A DNA stretch of 22,931 bases, taken from an uncultured Atopobium sp. Its GTDB lineage: Bacteria; Actinomycetota; Coriobacteriia; Coriobacteriales; Atopobiaceae. The notes beneath the pieces are model-generated. The model was not told where the DNA came from, made no database searches, and was given only the letters and a program-made list of their open reading frames with translations. The translations under genes and the position numbers were made by a program. This document shows, one piece after another, positions 22,465 to 22,931 of the stretch; position 1 is the stretch's first letter, and every line of letters starts with the position of its first letter. Location of the stretch: positions 1 through 22,931 of the forward strand of contig CAMQEO010000011.1 of the NCBI GenBank assembly GCA_946999785.1, written 5' to 3'.

Positions 22465-22519
22465 AAAAAATCAGGTGACGCATAAATGCATCACCTGCAA
22501 AACTTTCGTTTTCAATCCC
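22465..22519 (-). ncRNA. Candidate small RNA ending in a strong minus-strand terminator
   Basis: This lies in the 398-base gene-free stretch 22344-22741. On the minus strand, a stem of 12 pairs with one mismatch (22497-22472, CAGGTGATGCAT / ATGCGTCACCTG, two-base centre) is followed by six T (22470-22465). Just 5' of it is AAAAC-GAAA-GTTTT, a GNRA-loop hairpin. Upstream is a perfect TTGACA (22554-22549), 17 bases, then CAAAAT (22531-22526, 4 of 6). A transcript of about 55 bases is predicted. No minus-strand gene lies between this terminator and 22741. The remaining 22555-22741 shows nothing I can assign. Confidence 0.3.
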
Positions 22520-22741
22520 AAATCCATTTTGTGTTTATTACTGTATTTTGTCAATATTGCTAGTCTTTTGCTCTATGCATCAACCAAGTTTACATGCAAT
22601 ACTGAGATATTCATGCTTTGTTTAGTTCCCACACACCCGCCTAACACATTTAACCTCAAAGAATTTGTGTACAGCTGCAAATATGTGATAGCCTAAAACC
22701 ATAGCATAATTGCCTACATTACCATAAAAGCGGAGGTTTAC

Positions 22742-22931
22742 ATGGATACTATGGATTCAACAGTTGCCGATGTGTGTAGCACGCGTGTTGCGCGCTTTCG
22801 CGCGCTTATGAACGAGCGCGGCTACGATGGTGTTATTCTTAGGAATAACCCCGACTTACGTTGGCTTTTGGGTACTGAACGCACGTTTGATTTTGAAATA
22901 GCTCACACAGTTTTTATCACGCAAAACGGGC
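22742..22931 (+). CDS. M24-family peptidase / Xaa-Pro aminopeptidase, N-terminal part
   Basis: Gene cut by the window end; 63 codons are visible. The reading RVARFRALMNERGYDGVILR, then NNPDLRWLLGT and HTVFITQNG, matches the creatinase N-terminal domain that precedes the pita-bread catalytic domain in Xaa-Pro aminopeptidases and prolidases (dipeptide or N-terminal Xaa-Pro cleavage, cytosolic, metal-dependent). The catalytic half lies beyond the window, so activity cannot be judged. GGAGG (22732-22736) lies 5 bases before ATG 22742. It stands after a non-coding gap and so probably has its own promoter, though I could not identify boxes with confidence. Confidence 0.75.
   Translation, partial: MDTMDSTVADVCSTRVARFRALMNERGYDGVILRNNPDLRWLLGTERTFDFEIAHTVFITQNG

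Noticed and set aside
22445..22696. Plus-strand open frame of 83 codons in the gap before the peptidase gene
   Set aside because: It has no Shine-Dalgarno site, and it overlaps the strong hairpin at 22472-22497 and the TTGACA unit on the other strand. Its Cys/Leu/Phe-rich content looks like chance translation of AT-rich DNA.

Overview
The window looks like a chromosome segment of a low-to-moderate GC member of the Coriobacteriia (Actinomycetota), most like the Atopobiaceae (Atopobium / Fannyhessea / Lancefieldella group). This is inferred from the gene set (alaS-ruvX-mltG order, an RsbW-like / SigB-like pair, a BspA-like LPXTG surface protein), AT-leaning codon use and strong AAGGAGG-type ribosome sites. 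No rRNA or species marker is present, so the genus is a guess.

Layout. 1-3041: tRNA-Arg(TCT) with its own terminator, then a PfkB-family 1-phosphofructokinase and PTS enzyme I (sugar uptake and phosphorylation), closed by a hairpin shared with the convergent gene. 3082-5298 (minus): an adenosine/adenine deaminase-family amidohydrolase and a diacylglycerol-kinase-family lipid kinase. 5545-5762 (minus): a tRNA-Pro(TGG)-tRNA-Gly(TCC) unit with a readable promoter and a compact terminator. 5938-10571: NADP-type glutamate dehydrogenase, an SGNH-hydrolase/GNAT fusion protein and a dGTPase-like HD protein. 10601-14154: RarA, a membrane-anchored coiled-coil protein, a Cys-rich RsbW-like protein and a SigB-type sigma factor. 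14371-20468: the operon alaS-ruvX-mltG-yqeG-(aroB-like). 20465-22343: a broken, possibly phase-variable LPXTG-anchored leucine-rich-repeat surface protein. 22344-22741: non-coding, with a plus-strand terminator and a minus-strand hairpin unit that may be a small RNA. 22742-end: start of an M24/creatinase-type peptidase.

The alaS operon keeps the actinobacterial order alaS-ruvX-mltG, which in relatives leads into shikimate genes. Here aroE, aroC and aroK are absent, and the aroB-like gene has lost every metal-binding motif I can align, so it looks like a dead-enzyme relic or a repurposed protein.

The items most worth a second look are: (1) the surface-protein locus, where a G10 tract splits a convincing signal peptide from the mature protein (9 or 12 Gs would restore the frame), a near-palindrome touches the tract, an in-frame amber codon splits the body, and the first in-frame start position reads ATA; (2) the metal-ligand-free DHQ-synthase-like protein; (3) an anti-sigma-like protein with eight cysteines and a degraded ATP site; (4) a deaminase with HADIDQ where HAGE is expected; (5) a candidate small RNA near 22.5 kb. 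No CRISPR array, insertion sequence or phage gene was seen.
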